From Methanolobus sp. (GTDB lineage: Archaea > Halobacteriota > Methanosarcinia > Methanosarcinales > Methanosarcinaceae): a stretch of DNA of 64,000 nucleotides. Under the pieces are notes generated by a model. That model had not been told where the DNA came from. It did not search any database and saw only the letters and a list, made by a program, of their open reading frames with translations. Positions 8,868 through 17,897 of the stretch are shown piece after piece. Both the position numbers and the translations under genes were made by a program. How positions within the stretch are numbered: the stretch's first letter is position 1; every line of letters starts with the position of its first letter. The stretch is taken from the NCBI RefSeq assembly GCF_016278365.1, contig NZ_JADQBZ010000011.1, forward strand, positions 142,469 to 206,468. The letters are read 5' to 3'.

Positions 8868-8952
8868 TAATTAAAACCTCCCTTTGAAGAATATATGTTA
8901 ATGGCTTATTAACTTTGCTCAACTATTGAAAAAGGTTCATTTGGAATCCCTA

Positions 8953-9549
8953 TTAAAGGAAGAATGAAGCGCCTATAAGAATGAACATGATTCCTGCAAT
9001 CGTGGAGATTATCTTTTTATCGATTTTTTCCATTATTATCTTTCCAAGATATACAGTCAAGACAGACAGAATGAACAAAGCCATTATCACTCCGACAAAT
9101 ACAAGGAGCGGATTATACTGTGTAGCAAACAGGGCTGCTGCAAGTTGTGTCTTGTCGCCCATCTCTGCAATGAGAATCAGCCAGAATCCCGACATGAAAG
9201 GGCTTTTCAGTTCGTAGGAACCTTCTTCTTCATCCTTGTCCCTCTGGAGCAAGGTCATCAGACCAAACAGAATGAACATCAGACCAGCGCCTATGCGTAC
9301 ATAATCCAGCGGCACTCTCTGAGCAATATAATTGCCGAAAAGTATGGCTATGCCATCCGTCAGGATAAAAGCCAACATCACACCCGCAAGCAGTGATTTA
9401 TATCTGCGGGTTTTCGTAGAAAGCACCAGCACTGCAAGCTGTGTTTTATCACCAAGTTCTGCAAGTCCTACCAACAGGAAAGGGAGCAGTATGTCCTGAA
9501 TCACGATATATGCAGATACCGTATTCAAATATATACATTTGCCAGACAC
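8953..9549 (-). CDS. TMEM165/GDT1 family cation exporter
   Basis: A GDT1/UPF0016 transporter with six predicted helices in two repeats. Each repeat carries the diagnostic motif: GLAELGDKTQLAVL near residue 29 and IAEMGDKTQLAAAL near 130. Family members move Mn2+ or Ca2+ across membranes. The longest frame starts at 9549, but a TATA-like TATATATT sits at about 9529-9536 within it. Transcription from there would begin near 9508, so the likely start is the GTG at 9504 (residue 16 of the long frame), giving about 183 residues on a leaderless or nearly leaderless mRNA. Confidence 0.85.
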   Translation of the reverse strand: MSGKCIYLNTVSAYIVIQDILLPFLLVGLAELGDKTQLAVLVLSTKTRRYKSLLAGVMLAFILTDGIAILFGNYIAQRVPLDYVRIGAGLMFILFGLMTLLQRDKDEEEGSYELKSPFMSGFWLILIAEMGDKTQLAAALFATQYNPLLVFVGVIMALFILSVLTVYLGKIIMEKIDKKIISTIAGIMFILIGASFFL

Positions 9550-9694
9550 AACTAATGTGGCTTTAAGGCAGGTTAATTACGGAAAACTACTTCCTTATTA
9601 ATATAGAATAAGTTTGTGGTTTAGTACAAAAAGACTATATATTGATACTAACTAACCGATATCCTATTACTGTCAAAAAAAGGAAGTAAAAAGC

Positions 9695-12400
9695 GTGAAG
9701 GAAATGGTCAAGGTAGAATCAAATGTCCTCAAGTATTCAGACAAGGAAAAGATGACCAGCGGTGTTTCCCAACTTGATGAAGTGCTTCATTCATTGCGTT
9801 TGGGAGATAATGTAGTCTGGGAAGTGGAGGAACTAAACGACTACAGGTATTTTGCCGGCAAGTTCATCAGCCAAGGCATTAATTCCGGCCATAAGTGTGT
9901 TTACGTAAGATTCGCACCTCATGAACCCATTCTTGAGATAATGGAAGGAATTGAAGTAGTAAAGATCGACCCCGGTAACGGCTTTGACTATTTCAGCAGC
10001 CAGGTCCACAGGATGATAGAATATTACGGTGAGAAGACATATTATGTGTTCGATAACCTTTCCTCACTTATGGTTGAGTGGGCTACTGATGAGCTGGTAG
10101 CCAATTTCTTTAAGGCGACATGCCCTTACCTGTTCGAGCTTGAAACAATTGGATACTTCTGCCTCACCAGAGGAAAGCATAGTCATTCAACAGTCGCCGG
10201 TATCAGGGAAACCACACAGGTACTTATTGATTATTATCACATCAACAACAGGGCATACATACATCCCCTGAAGGTCTACGACCGCTATTCACACAGCATG
10301 TTCCTGCCCCACCTGATAACAGAGGAAGGATGGGAGCCTATATTTGATAGTGGAAAAGCTGCCACCATATCCTCAGGTGACCGCAAAAAAGTTCTTCGAG
10401 CAGGTAGCCGCGGCACGGCCCCATGGGACACGGTGTACACGAAACTAAGACTCCATTATGAGATGGGAATGCTGGATGCCATCCCGGAACCCGAAGTAAA
10501 AGCACTCAAGCAGGAACTTTCAAGGATGGTTGTTGGTGAACACCCCCGTTTCAGCCGCCTTGCAGACACCTATCTCACATTGGAGGACCTGCTCAGTATA
10601 AGGGACAGGATGATAGGCTCCGGGCGTATCGGGGGAAAAGCTGTTGGAATGCTGCTCTCACGTAGCATACTCCTGAGCAGTGAGAATCAAAAGGAATTCA
10701 CAGAGATAATCGAGCCTCACGATTCATTTTACATCGGCTCTGACGTATTTTTCACCTTTATGATCAATAACGACCTATTCCGTCTCAGGGTCAGACTATC
10801 GGACAGCTCCAATATGACAAAGGAAGAGTTTGAAGAGGTCGAGAAAAGATTCCTTGAAGGGAAATTCCCGGAAGAGATAACGGAACAGTTCAGGGACCTG
10901 ATGGATTATTTCGGACAGGCTCCTATCATAGTCAGGTCAAGCAGCCTACAGGAAGACAGTTACGGGAATGCTTTCGCGGGCAAATATCGGAGTGAATTCT
11001 GTGCCAATCAGGGAAGCCCGGAAGAGCGTCTTGAAGCATTCATGCATGCGGTCAAACTTGTTTACGCCAGCGCCCTTAACCCGGATGCTCTTGCATATCG
11101 GAGGACCAGGGGACTCCACTATCAGGATGAACAGATGGCAATACTGGTACAGCGTGTGTCCGGGATGCCTTACAAACAATATTTTTTCCCGGCAATTGCA
11201 GGAGTTGCATTCTCAAAGAATCTCTTTCGCTGGACAAAGCGCATAGATCCTGAAAAAGGATTGATAAGGCTTGTCTTTGGACTGGGAACAAGAGCTGTTG
11301 ACCGTGTGGGAAGAGACTACCCCCGAATGATCGCAGTCAGCCACCCGACGCTCCGTCCGGAAGCTGGTACGAAGGTGATCAAATACTCACAATGGGATGT
11401 GGATGTGCTTGATCTGGCAGAGAGGAATCTTGTAACCATACCTTTCAGTGACCTTGCAAAAGACTGCAATTATCCGGCCCTTAGAATGTTTGTCTCGGTC
11501 ATGGATGACGGATATCTTACAGATCCTTATACCAATGCAATAGACTGCTCACATGAAATGGTGCTTACATTCAACAACCTGATAAAGAATACTAAATTCG
11601 TTGATATCATGGGAGAGGTACTCAGAATAGTGGAAAGAGTATACGAACATCCGGTAGACATAGAGTTCACAGCATCCGCCGATCAAAAGGGAAATGTGAG
11701 GATCAATATAGTCCAGTGCAGACCCATGACAACACCTGGGGGAAGTGAGCAGATAGCTATACCGGACAATATAAAGGAAGAAAATATATTGTTCAGGTCC
11801 AACATGCTCATAAACGAAGGAAAAGTGGAAAATATAGAGTATATTGTGTACATAGATCCAAAAGAATATGAAACTGCGGACATGGATCTGAAAAAGTCAA
11901 TCGGGCGTGTTGTCGGGCGCATCAATGAAAAGATAGGTGGTATGGGTGCAGCATTCATACTTATGGGGCCTGGCAGATGGGGTAGCAGCAACATTGAACT
12001 GGGAGTCAATGCTACATATAGTGAAATAGACCGTACATCCCTGCTCGTGGAAATTGCACGTGAGAAAGCAGGACATACGCCTGAAGTCTCTTATGGGACT
12101 CATTTCTTCCAGGATATCGTGGAAGAAGAAATCATCTATATGCCCATATATCCGGACACGAAAAAATCGAGCTTCAACGAAGTATTCTTCAAAGGTTCTG
12201 AAAACATGCTTACAGACCTGTTTCCGGATCATGAGCAATTCAAAGATGTGGTAAAGGTAATTAATGTCCACGAGGCATCAGGCGGAGCCCAGGCGGTGGT
12301 TATTGCGAACCTGCATGAACAGGATGCTATCTGCTACCTTGAGAAACAGACAGGTACCAGAACATGGAAACTTGACAAGCTTAAAGGCCAGTGGCACTAA
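9695..12400 (+). CDS. RecA-like / PEP-pyruvate-binding domain fusion protein
   Basis: A 901-residue protein starting with GTG at 9695, behind an AAGGAAG ribosome site. Residues 20-240 resemble a KaiC/RecA-type fold (SGVSQLDEVLHSLRLGDNVVW, then CVYVRFAP and YYVFDNLSSLMVEW), but the Walker A lysine is absent. From about residue 300 there is an ATP-grasp-like PEP/pyruvate-binding domain: GRIGGKAVGML, PIIVRSSSLQEDSYGNAFAGKY, VDIEFTA and IVQCRPM. The last 170 residues include GGMGAAFILMGPGRWGSS. I see no phosphohistidine swivel domain as in PEP synthase. It belongs to the archaeal and bacterial PEP/pyruvate-binding family of unknown role. It has no clear operon partner and converges on npdG. Confidence 0.75.
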   Translation: MKEMVKVESNVLKYSDKEKMTSGVSQLDEVLHSLRLGDNVVWEVEELNDYRYFAGKFISQGINSGHKCVYVRFAPHEPILEIMEGIEVVKIDPGNGFDYFSSQVHRMIEYYGEKTYYVFDNLSSLMVEWATDELVANFFKATCPYLFELETIGYFCLTRGKHSHSTVAGIRETTQVLIDYYHINNRAYIHPLKVYDRYSHSMFLPHLITEEGWEPIFDSGKAATISSGDRKKVLRAGSRGTAPWDTVYTKLRLHYEMGMLDAIPEPEVKALKQELSRMVVGEHPRFSRLADTYLTLEDLLSIRDRMIGSGRIGGKAVGMLLSRSILLSSENQKEFTEIIEPHDSFYIGSDVFFTFMINNDLFRLRVRLSDSSNMTKEEFEEVEKRFLEGKFPEEITEQFRDLMDYFGQAPIIVRSSSLQEDSYGNAFAGKYRSEFCANQGSPEERLEAFMHAVKLVYASALNPDALAYRRTRGLHYQDEQMAILVQRVSGMPYKQYFFPAIAGVAFSKNLFRWTKRIDPEKGLIRLVFGLGTRAVDRVGRDYPRMIAVSHPTLRPEAGTKVIKYSQWDVDVLDLAERNLVTIPFSDLAKDCNYPALRMFVSVMDDGYLTDPYTNAIDCSHEMVLTFNNLIKNTKFVDIMGEVLRIVERVYEHPVDIEFTASADQKGNVRINIVQCRPMTTPGGSEQIAIPDNIKEENILFRSNMLINEGKVENIEYIVYIDPKEYETADMDLKKSIGRVVGRINEKIGGMGAAFILMGPGRWGSSNIELGVNATYSEIDRTSLLVEIAREKAGHTPEVSYGTHFFQDIVEEEIIYMPIYPDTKKSSFNEVFFKGSENMLTDLFPDHEQFKDVVKVINVHEASGGAQAVVIANLHEQDAICYLEKQTGTRTWKLDKLKGQWH

Positions 12401-12423
12401 AAAAAGGAATCCACAAAGGGATC

Positions 12424-13149
12424 TTAATCTACGAATTTGATACCGACATCTTTCATGTGGTTACGTATGGCCACATTGACAAGCAGTGGTGTAATTGATT
12501 CCACCATGGAGGATGTTTCAATAGGACCAATATCCAGAGGCCGCATTCCAGGAATGTTTCTGACAAGGTCAAAGACAATGTTCTTTGAATGCATGCTGTT
12601 CCCGCAAACACCGACATCGTAATTGAGTTCGATGTCAAGGTTGGCAAGCTTGGCCGCAGGGACATTATGGAATGCAGAGACCAGCTCAGTTCCTTCCGGG
12701 AGCATAGGAGCGATTTCCTGTGCAGCGCTTCCTGCAGGAGGAGTGACATAACAGAAGTAGTCTGCTTTGTAATCCTCCCGGGAATTTGTCGATATCTCCA
12801 GGGGAACACCGTCCGGAACAATGATGCAGCGATCTTTTTCCATTGGCACTACCACGGATATGACCACTTTCCCCTCAAGCCCCGGTTTGATCTGCCCGAT
12901 GGTAGAAGCTATCTGGCCATACCTTATAGCAAGGAGCACCACGTCGGCTTCTGAGGCTGCATTCGCATTTACATCCCCGGTTATATCTGCTTTGTAACCA
13001 TATTCTTTCAGTATGGCATTATATTCGGCAGCTTTGGACCGGGCCTTTTCCAGTTCCCTTGAACCTACTATAACATGATGTTCCTGCCCCCACCTGAGGG
13101 CAAAACCTTTACCGATACTGCCTGTACCGCCAATTATTGCAATCTTCAT
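12424..13149 (-). CDS. npdG: NADPH-dependent F420 reductase
   Basis: A 241-residue enzyme that transfers hydride between F420H2 and NADP+, supplying NADPH for biosynthesis. The Rossmann motif IIGGTGSIGKGFALRW opens the protein, followed by IVGSRE, whose Ser and Arg contact the NADP 2'-phosphate. VPMEKDRC and VSAFHNVPA are typical family segments. The length is near the usual 210-240 residues. It lies 132 bases downstream of gdhA on the same strand, an apt pairing because GdhA consumes NAD(P)H. A 9-bp hairpin lies between the two. Confidence 0.9.
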   Translation of the reverse strand: MKIAIIGGTGSIGKGFALRWGQEHHVIVGSRELEKARSKAAEYNAILKEYGYKADITGDVNANAASEADVVLLAIRYGQIASTIGQIKPGLEGKVVISVVVPMEKDRCIIVPDGVPLEISTNSREDYKADYFCYVTPPAGSAAQEIAPMLPEGTELVSAFHNVPAAKLANLDIELNYDVGVCGNSMHSKNIVFDLVRNIPGMRPLDIGPIETSSMVESITPLLVNVAIRNHMKDVGIKFVD

Positions 13150-13210
13150 GATAATCCCATCAACGACAATATAAATAATATCAGCAGCCCTGCCAAGAAT
13201 GGAAGAGTCT

Positions 13211-13236
13211 ATATGGCCTGTGATCCCAGGCCATAT
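13211..13236 (-). repeat. 9-bp inverted repeat between gdhA and npdG
   Basis: ATATGGCCT / AGGCCATAT flank an 8-base loop (13220-13227). The stem is perfect but is not followed by a T-run on the minus strand, so it fits an operator or mRNA-processing or stability hairpin better than a classical terminator. It sits 46 bases after the gdhA stop and 62 bases before the npdG start. Confidence 0.5.
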
Positions 13237-13281
13237 AAATGTTGCTTAACTAGATATATTGCAGGATTGGATCCAGAAGGA

Positions 13282-14529
13282 TCAGATCCATCCACGGTCT
13301 TTCATTGCAACTACGACACGCTCGATGGCAACTACGTAAGCAGCTGTTCTCATATCGATGTTGTATTTCTGTGATGCCGCATAGACTGCCTTGTATGCCT
13401 CGGTCATCTTCCTGTCCAGACGGGTGTGGACCCTGATCTCACTCCAGTAATACATGTAGAAGTTCTGGACCATTTCGAAGTATGATACCGTTACTCCACC
13501 TGCATTACAAAGGAAGTCAGGAATAACGTGAATACCCCTCTGGAAGAGGATCTCATCTGCTGCGGGCGTTGTCGGGCCGTTTGCAAGTTCTGCAACGATC
13601 TTGGCATTGATCTTATGCGCGTTCTTCTCGGTAATAATGTTTTCAAGAGCTGCAGGGATAAGTATATCCACATCGAGCTCAAGGATAGATTCATTGCTGA
13701 CAGGCGTGGTGTTTGTCAGGCCTGCAACTGATCCGGTCTTTATCTTGTGCTGGTTTGCAGCTTCGGGATCAATACCGTCCATGTTCATGACGCCGCCCCT
13801 GCTGTCGCTTACTGCCACGATCTTGCAGCCAAACAATTCCTTTGCAAGTTTTGCTGCGAAGTACCCGGCATTCCCGTATCCCTGAACAGCTATCCTGGCA
13901 TCCTTAAGCTCGATACCGAGCACTTTGGCTGCCTCACGGATAGTGTAGAGACCTCCTCTTGCGGTCGCGTCTCCTCTTCCAAGTGAACCACCCATTGTCA
14001 GAGGCTTACCTGTGACAACTCCGGGCTGGTTGAATGAAGAGATCTTTGAGAATTCATCGACCATCCATGCCATGATCTTCGGGTTGGTGTACACATCAGG
14101 TGCAGGAACATCCTTCCTCGGACCAATTATCTGAGCAATACCAGCTATATACTTGCGGCTGAGACGCTCAAGTTCGCCATCGGACATTTCCTTGGGATTA
14201 CAGATGACTCCTCCTTTACCGCCACCCAGCGGAATGTCTACTACTGCGCATTTCCAGGTCATCCATGCAGCAAGTGCCCTTACAGTGTCGATGTTCTCTT
14301 CAGGATGGAATCTGATGCCGCCCTTTGTAGGACCTCTGGCATCATTATACTGTATCCTGAAGCCTTCAAATACCTTGATAGTACCGTCATCCATGCGAAC
14401 GGGGAGCGTAACACGCAGCTCACGCATTGGGTGCCTGAGCATTTCATGTACACTGTCATCTAGTCCAAGAATAGTAGCACACTTTGCCAACTGTTTTCTT
14501 GAGTTTTCAAATGGGTTTTCTAAGGACAT
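13282..14529 (-). CDS. gdhA: Glutamate dehydrogenase (Glu/Leu/Phe/Val family)
   Basis: A 415-residue dehydrogenase that interconverts glutamate with 2-oxoglutarate and ammonia. The substrate domain has GGIRFHPEEN, the catalytic-lysine segment PLGGGKGGVICNP and KDVPAPDVYTN. The nucleotide-binding domain contains VQGYGNAGYFAAKLA and VSDSRGG. The length is typical of hexameric archaeal GDH. The ATG at 14529 has AGAGGT 8-13 bases upstream. TATA-like runs occur near 14551-14560 and near 14590, the latter giving room for the ribosome site. npdG follows on the same strand. Confidence 0.94.
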   Translation of the reverse strand: MSLENPFENSRKQLAKCATILGLDDSVHEMLRHPMRELRVTLPVRMDDGTIKVFEGFRIQYNDARGPTKGGIRFHPEENIDTVRALAAWMTWKCAVVDIPLGGGKGGVICNPKEMSDGELERLSRKYIAGIAQIIGPRKDVPAPDVYTNPKIMAWMVDEFSKISSFNQPGVVTGKPLTMGGSLGRGDATARGGLYTIREAAKVLGIELKDARIAVQGYGNAGYFAAKLAKELFGCKIVAVSDSRGGVMNMDGIDPEAANQHKIKTGSVAGLTNTTPVSNESILELDVDILIPAALENIITEKNAHKINAKIVAELANGPTTPAADEILFQRGIHVIPDFLCNAGGVTVSYFEMVQNFYMYYWSEIRVHTRLDRKMTEAYKAVYAASQKYNIDMRTAAYVVAIERVVVAMKDRGWI

Positions 14530-14751
14530 TGGTTTACCTCTTTACGTGCGATATATATGTTGAAATAAGGTGGATAGTAACCTACTTCTAAGTATAAGAT
14601 GTTTTCTATTACTGTTTATTAGGCAACCACAAAAAACAGCAGCTATGCAATGTTTTCAATTGTCATTCTACACCAAGGGTCATAAGTCACAGACTATGCC
14701 GGAACTATACTTTTCCAGGAGCTTATAAAACAGAGAAGGATAACTGACTAA

Positions 14752-14958
14752 TCAGTCCTCCGCCTCCAGAGCTTGTATAATATCATTTACAGTAAGCTCC
14801 CCTCTTGCAACACGCAATACGGTAGGATAAATATACGAGCAGTCATCAATCTTACCCCACCGTTCTTCGCCCACAATGTTCACAACATCGGCCATTACCT
14901 TCCCACACGTTGGACAATACCTGTTCTCACTTTCTACTCCGCATACAACACATTTCAT
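14752..14958 (-). CDS. Small zinc-ribbon protein
   Basis: A 68-residue protein with two CxxC pairs at the N-terminus (MKCVVCGVE and YCPTCGKVM) forming a likely zinc ribbon. A helical C-terminal half (LRVARGELTVNDIIQALEAED) could be a small interaction domain. No named family is recognised. It stands alone between gdhA (same strand) and the divergent methanogenesis-marker operon. The stop and start are clear, and the cysteine pattern makes it unlikely to be spurious. Confidence 0.65.
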   Translation of the reverse strand: MKCVVCGVESENRYCPTCGKVMADVVNIVGEERWGKIDDCSYIYPTVLRVARGELTVNDIIQALEAED

Positions 14959-15161
14959 TGAAAGACCCCCATAAGAATAAACATATCCCGTTTTTAAAGT
15001 TTGTAATAATAGTATATAATGATGGCCGGCTACTGGTGGCAGGCTCCATAAATGATATCTGCTAAGGCACCATTAAAAACAATTTAACCCTTCAGCGTCA
15101 CATTAATATCAAAATAATCAATACTGAGCAACATAACCAAACTACATTAACGAGGTAAAGC

Positions 15162-16310
15162 GTGCCTGATGAACTATTCGATCTGAAAGTGGGATACACA
15201 TATTTTAAGAATCCTATTGCTCTTGCCCCAATGGGCGGTATGACTGACAGCAAATTCGCAAACCAATATGCTGCAGAGGCAGGGCTTGTAATACTCGGAG
15301 GTTACAACCTTGACTCACTGACACAAAAAGCAGCTTCACAGATGGTGGCCAGAGGGAGAGAAGAGTTTATCTCAGAGAACCCGATGACACTCATTGAAAA
15401 AGAGATCAGATCAATCAAAAATGGCAATACCGTTGCAGTCAATGTAAGGAGCGCCACAATTGAACCTCTTGTGGAAGCTGCAGCCATTATCAAGGACAAT
15501 GGTGCCATTATTGAGCTGGATGCACATTGCAGACAGCAGGAAATGATCGACATCGGCGCGGGGCAGGCACTGGTCTACGATATTCCAAGGCTTACTGAGT
15601 GGATTCGGAGGATCAAAGATACGGGAGCCGTGCTCTCTGTAAAAATCAGAGGTAATGTTGTTGAAAGCACTGCACTTGCAAGAGCCATAGAAAGCGCAGG
15701 AGCGGACATACTGCACCTCGATGCAATGAAAGAAGGTGCAGGAGCAGACCTCAATCTTATCAAGGAGATACGCGATTCTACACGTATGTTCCTTATATGT
15801 AACAACTCTGTTACCGATGCAGATACTGCAAAAGAGATGTTTGCCAGAGGAGCAGACATGGTTTCGGTTGCACGTGGAATACTGGATGATTCCGGTCTCA
15901 TCAGCAGACTTGTCGCGGACATATCAGCCACCCAGAAAGATATTGGCTGGTACAATGCACCCAAACATGTGTGCAGAGGAGAGGGTGATCTGCGCGGGCT
16001 TGCTTTCTGCTGCCTTCCTGTCAAATCATGCCCGGTACACAGCAATATTAAGAAACTTGGGATCACCGCGCAGCAGTTTGCCGATATAAAAATGGATTTT
16101 GCAAAGGGAACTATGCTTGAATATGGCGATAGCACATGTTTTGGGAGCCTTGTGTGGTGCTGTAAGATATCCAAGCCATGCTTCCTCAGGGATGGCGTGC
16201 TTGAGACACTGGGCCTCTCAGATACAGAGTACATGCGCCTTAAAAAAGAACTTGGGGATTACATAATTGAACAGGCTAGCAAGTCCTCACACGGTCCTAA
16301 AAATGGATGA
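15162..16310 (+). CDS. Methanogenesis marker protein 9 (TIM-barrel, Fe-S-like cysteines)
   Basis: A 382-residue protein starting with GTG at 15162 behind GAGGTAAAG. The first 270 residues form a flavin-type TIM barrel like tRNA-dihydrouridine synthase or dihydroorotate dehydrogenase (IALAPMGGMTDSKFA, VNVRSATIEP, LHLDAMKEGAG, GADMVSVARGIL). The C-terminal part has dense cysteines: HVCRGEGDLRGLAFCCLPVK, CPVHSN, DSTCFGSLVWCCKISKPC. This combination is the methanogenesis marker 9 signature, found in methanogens and of unproven function. The cysteines could bind an Fe-S cluster. It is the first gene of an overlapping three-gene operon. Confidence 0.82.
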   Translation: MPDELFDLKVGYTYFKNPIALAPMGGMTDSKFANQYAAEAGLVILGGYNLDSLTQKAASQMVARGREEFISENPMTLIEKEIRSIKNGNTVAVNVRSATIEPLVEAAAIIKDNGAIIELDAHCRQQEMIDIGAGQALVYDIPRLTEWIRRIKDTGAVLSVKIRGNVVESTALARAIESAGADILHLDAMKEGAGADLNLIKEIRDSTRMFLICNNSVTDADTAKEMFARGADMVSVARGILDDSGLISRLVADISATQKDIGWYNAPKHVCRGEGDLRGLAFCCLPVKSCPVHSNIKKLGITAQQFADIKMDFAKGTMLEYGDSTCFGSLVWCCKISKPCFLRDGVLETLGLSDTEYMRLKKELGDYIIEQASKSSHGPKNG

Positions 16311-17286
16311 GACACAAGTCTTTACCATCAAAAAGGGAATCTATGGACCTGCATCATATATTGCACGCTGTGCTCAGCTTGCAATGTGCCTGGAAGTATC
16401 AGCATCCCCAAAACCTGGAAATATAGACAGGTACGATGATTACGCCGATACACGTTATGAACACTTTCTTGCTTCTGCTGTCAGCATATATCCGGCTGCA
16501 GAGGAAGCTTCTAAAAATGTCCAGGGTGCTGGCAAGTGCATAAAAGCTGCAGTAGAGGAGAGCATTAATTGGCAAAACGGAGGTAACACCCACTTCGGTG
16601 CCATCATCCTGCTAATACCACTTGCCATGGCCGCAGGACGCATAATTTCGGAAAAGGAAACCTTCACGATTCCCGAACTGACTGCATGTGCACACAGTGT
16701 AGTGAAGGGAACAAGCACAGAAGATGCCGTTGACTTTTACGACTGCTTTGGGATTGCAGGCGTGCGTGTCAATCCGGTAGAAGAGTTCGACCTTCAGAAA
16801 AATAGTGCTATAGCTGACCTTAAAGAAAAGCATGTAAGTCTGTACGATCTGATGATAATCGCCCGCAGCTATGATATGATAGCAAGCGAATGGACTTCAG
16901 GGTTTACCAGGTCCGCAGAATGCGCAGAGATGATCATAAATGGCATGGAGGGCAAACTGCCTGGGCTTGCCGCTGATATTAACGATGTTATCGTATACAC
17001 ATTCCTGAGTATCCTGTCCCGAAACGAGGACACATTCATTATCACTAAATCCGGCACTGAGCTCGCACACTATGTTTCAGGCCTTGCAAGATCTATAATA
17101 CAAAGAATGGAAAATTTAGGCGAAGTGCATAAGATATATAATAATGAACATAAATTTGATATTATAAAGCCTTTTATTATAGAAATGGACAAGGAGCTTC
17201 TACAAAGGAAGATAAATCCGGGATCTACTGCGGATATAGTCATAGCAGGCTTATTTATCGCTTTACTTGGAGGGGTTAGATACTAA
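16303..17286 (+). CDS. CitG-like triphosphoribosyl-dephospho-CoA synthase family protein
   Basis: About 327 residues from the ATG at 16303, which overlaps the upstream stop by 8 bases. The TTG at 16267 would extend it by 12 residues and is less likely. The motif CLEVSASPKPGNIDRYDDY corresponds to the CitG signature (A-x-PKPG-x-VD), and GGNTHFGAIILLIPLA and GTSTEDAVDFYDC match the following family motifs. CitG proteins join a phosphoribosyl group to dephospho-CoA or similar substrates. Methanogens lack citrate lyase, so a different phosphoribosyl transfer is more likely. Homologues sit in the archaeal-type C1 gene clusters of methylotrophic bacteria, which hints at a C1-cofactor role. Confidence 0.78.
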   Translation: MDETQVFTIKKGIYGPASYIARCAQLAMCLEVSASPKPGNIDRYDDYADTRYEHFLASAVSIYPAAEEASKNVQGAGKCIKAAVEESINWQNGGNTHFGAIILLIPLAMAAGRIISEKETFTIPELTACAHSVVKGTSTEDAVDFYDCFGIAGVRVNPVEEFDLQKNSAIADLKEKHVSLYDLMIIARSYDMIASEWTSGFTRSAECAEMIINGMEGKLPGLAADINDVIVYTFLSILSRNEDTFIITKSGTELAHYVSGLARSIIQRMENLGEVHKIYNNEHKFDIIKPFIIEMDKELLQRKINPGSTADIVIAGLFIALLGGVRY

Positions 17287-17876
17287 TGCTGGGAACAGAC
17301 TTCAATTTGGAGAATTTAGGGATATACGAGGGGATATGTGAGACCATAGTCACAACATGCAAAGGATGGACACCAAATGCAGCCCCCATGGGCATTATCC
17401 GGAGGAAGGATAAAATCTATGTGCGCCTTTACAAGGGTTCTAAGACCTATGAGAATGTACTGGCCGAAAAATTCATTGTCGCAAATATAACCTATGATCC
17501 GATGCTTTTTGCACTTTCCACATTCACTAACCTGGAAGATTCCGCTTTTGAACAGACAGTACATGAAAACCATACAATGTACTCTTTAAAAGATGCGCAG
17601 AGTTGGGTTGCCTTTGAATGCATGAATACAAAAATAACGTCAGAAGCCATGGTTGCAGAGCTTGTACCCATCCATGCGCGCCTTAATAAATGCAGGGTGA
17701 AAGCACCCAACAGAGGATTCTACGGAGTTATAGAAGCCTGCATACATGCAACCAGATACCAGCTTACAGGCGATGAAAAATATCTTAAGCTCATCAAGGC
17801 GTATGGAGATATCGTGGAAAAATGCGGCGGAGATGCTGAAAAAAATGCTTTGAAGAAAGTCTATGAGTTCCTGTGA
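17286..17876 (+). CDS. DUF447 family protein (FMN-binding-like fold)
   Basis: A 196-residue protein whose ATG overlaps the TAA of the CitG-like gene by one base. Features include GIYEGICETIVTTCKGWTPN, APMGIIRRKDKIYVRLYKG and the C-terminal helical part RVKAPNRGFYGVIEACIHAT. This matches DUF447, whose fold is related to split-barrel flavin-binding proteins. The function is unproven. The tight overlap with the CitG-like gene, itself overlapping the marker 9 gene, argues for a common pathway. Confidence 0.78.
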   Translation: MLGTDFNLENLGIYEGICETIVTTCKGWTPNAAPMGIIRRKDKIYVRLYKGSKTYENVLAEKFIVANITYDPMLFALSTFTNLEDSAFEQTVHENHTMYSLKDAQSWVAFECMNTKITSEAMVAELVPIHARLNKCRVKAPNRGFYGVIEACIHATRYQLTGDEKYLKLIKAYGDIVEKCGGDAEKNALKKVYEFL

Positions 17877-17897
17877 GAAAGGTCATTAGTCTTTTGC

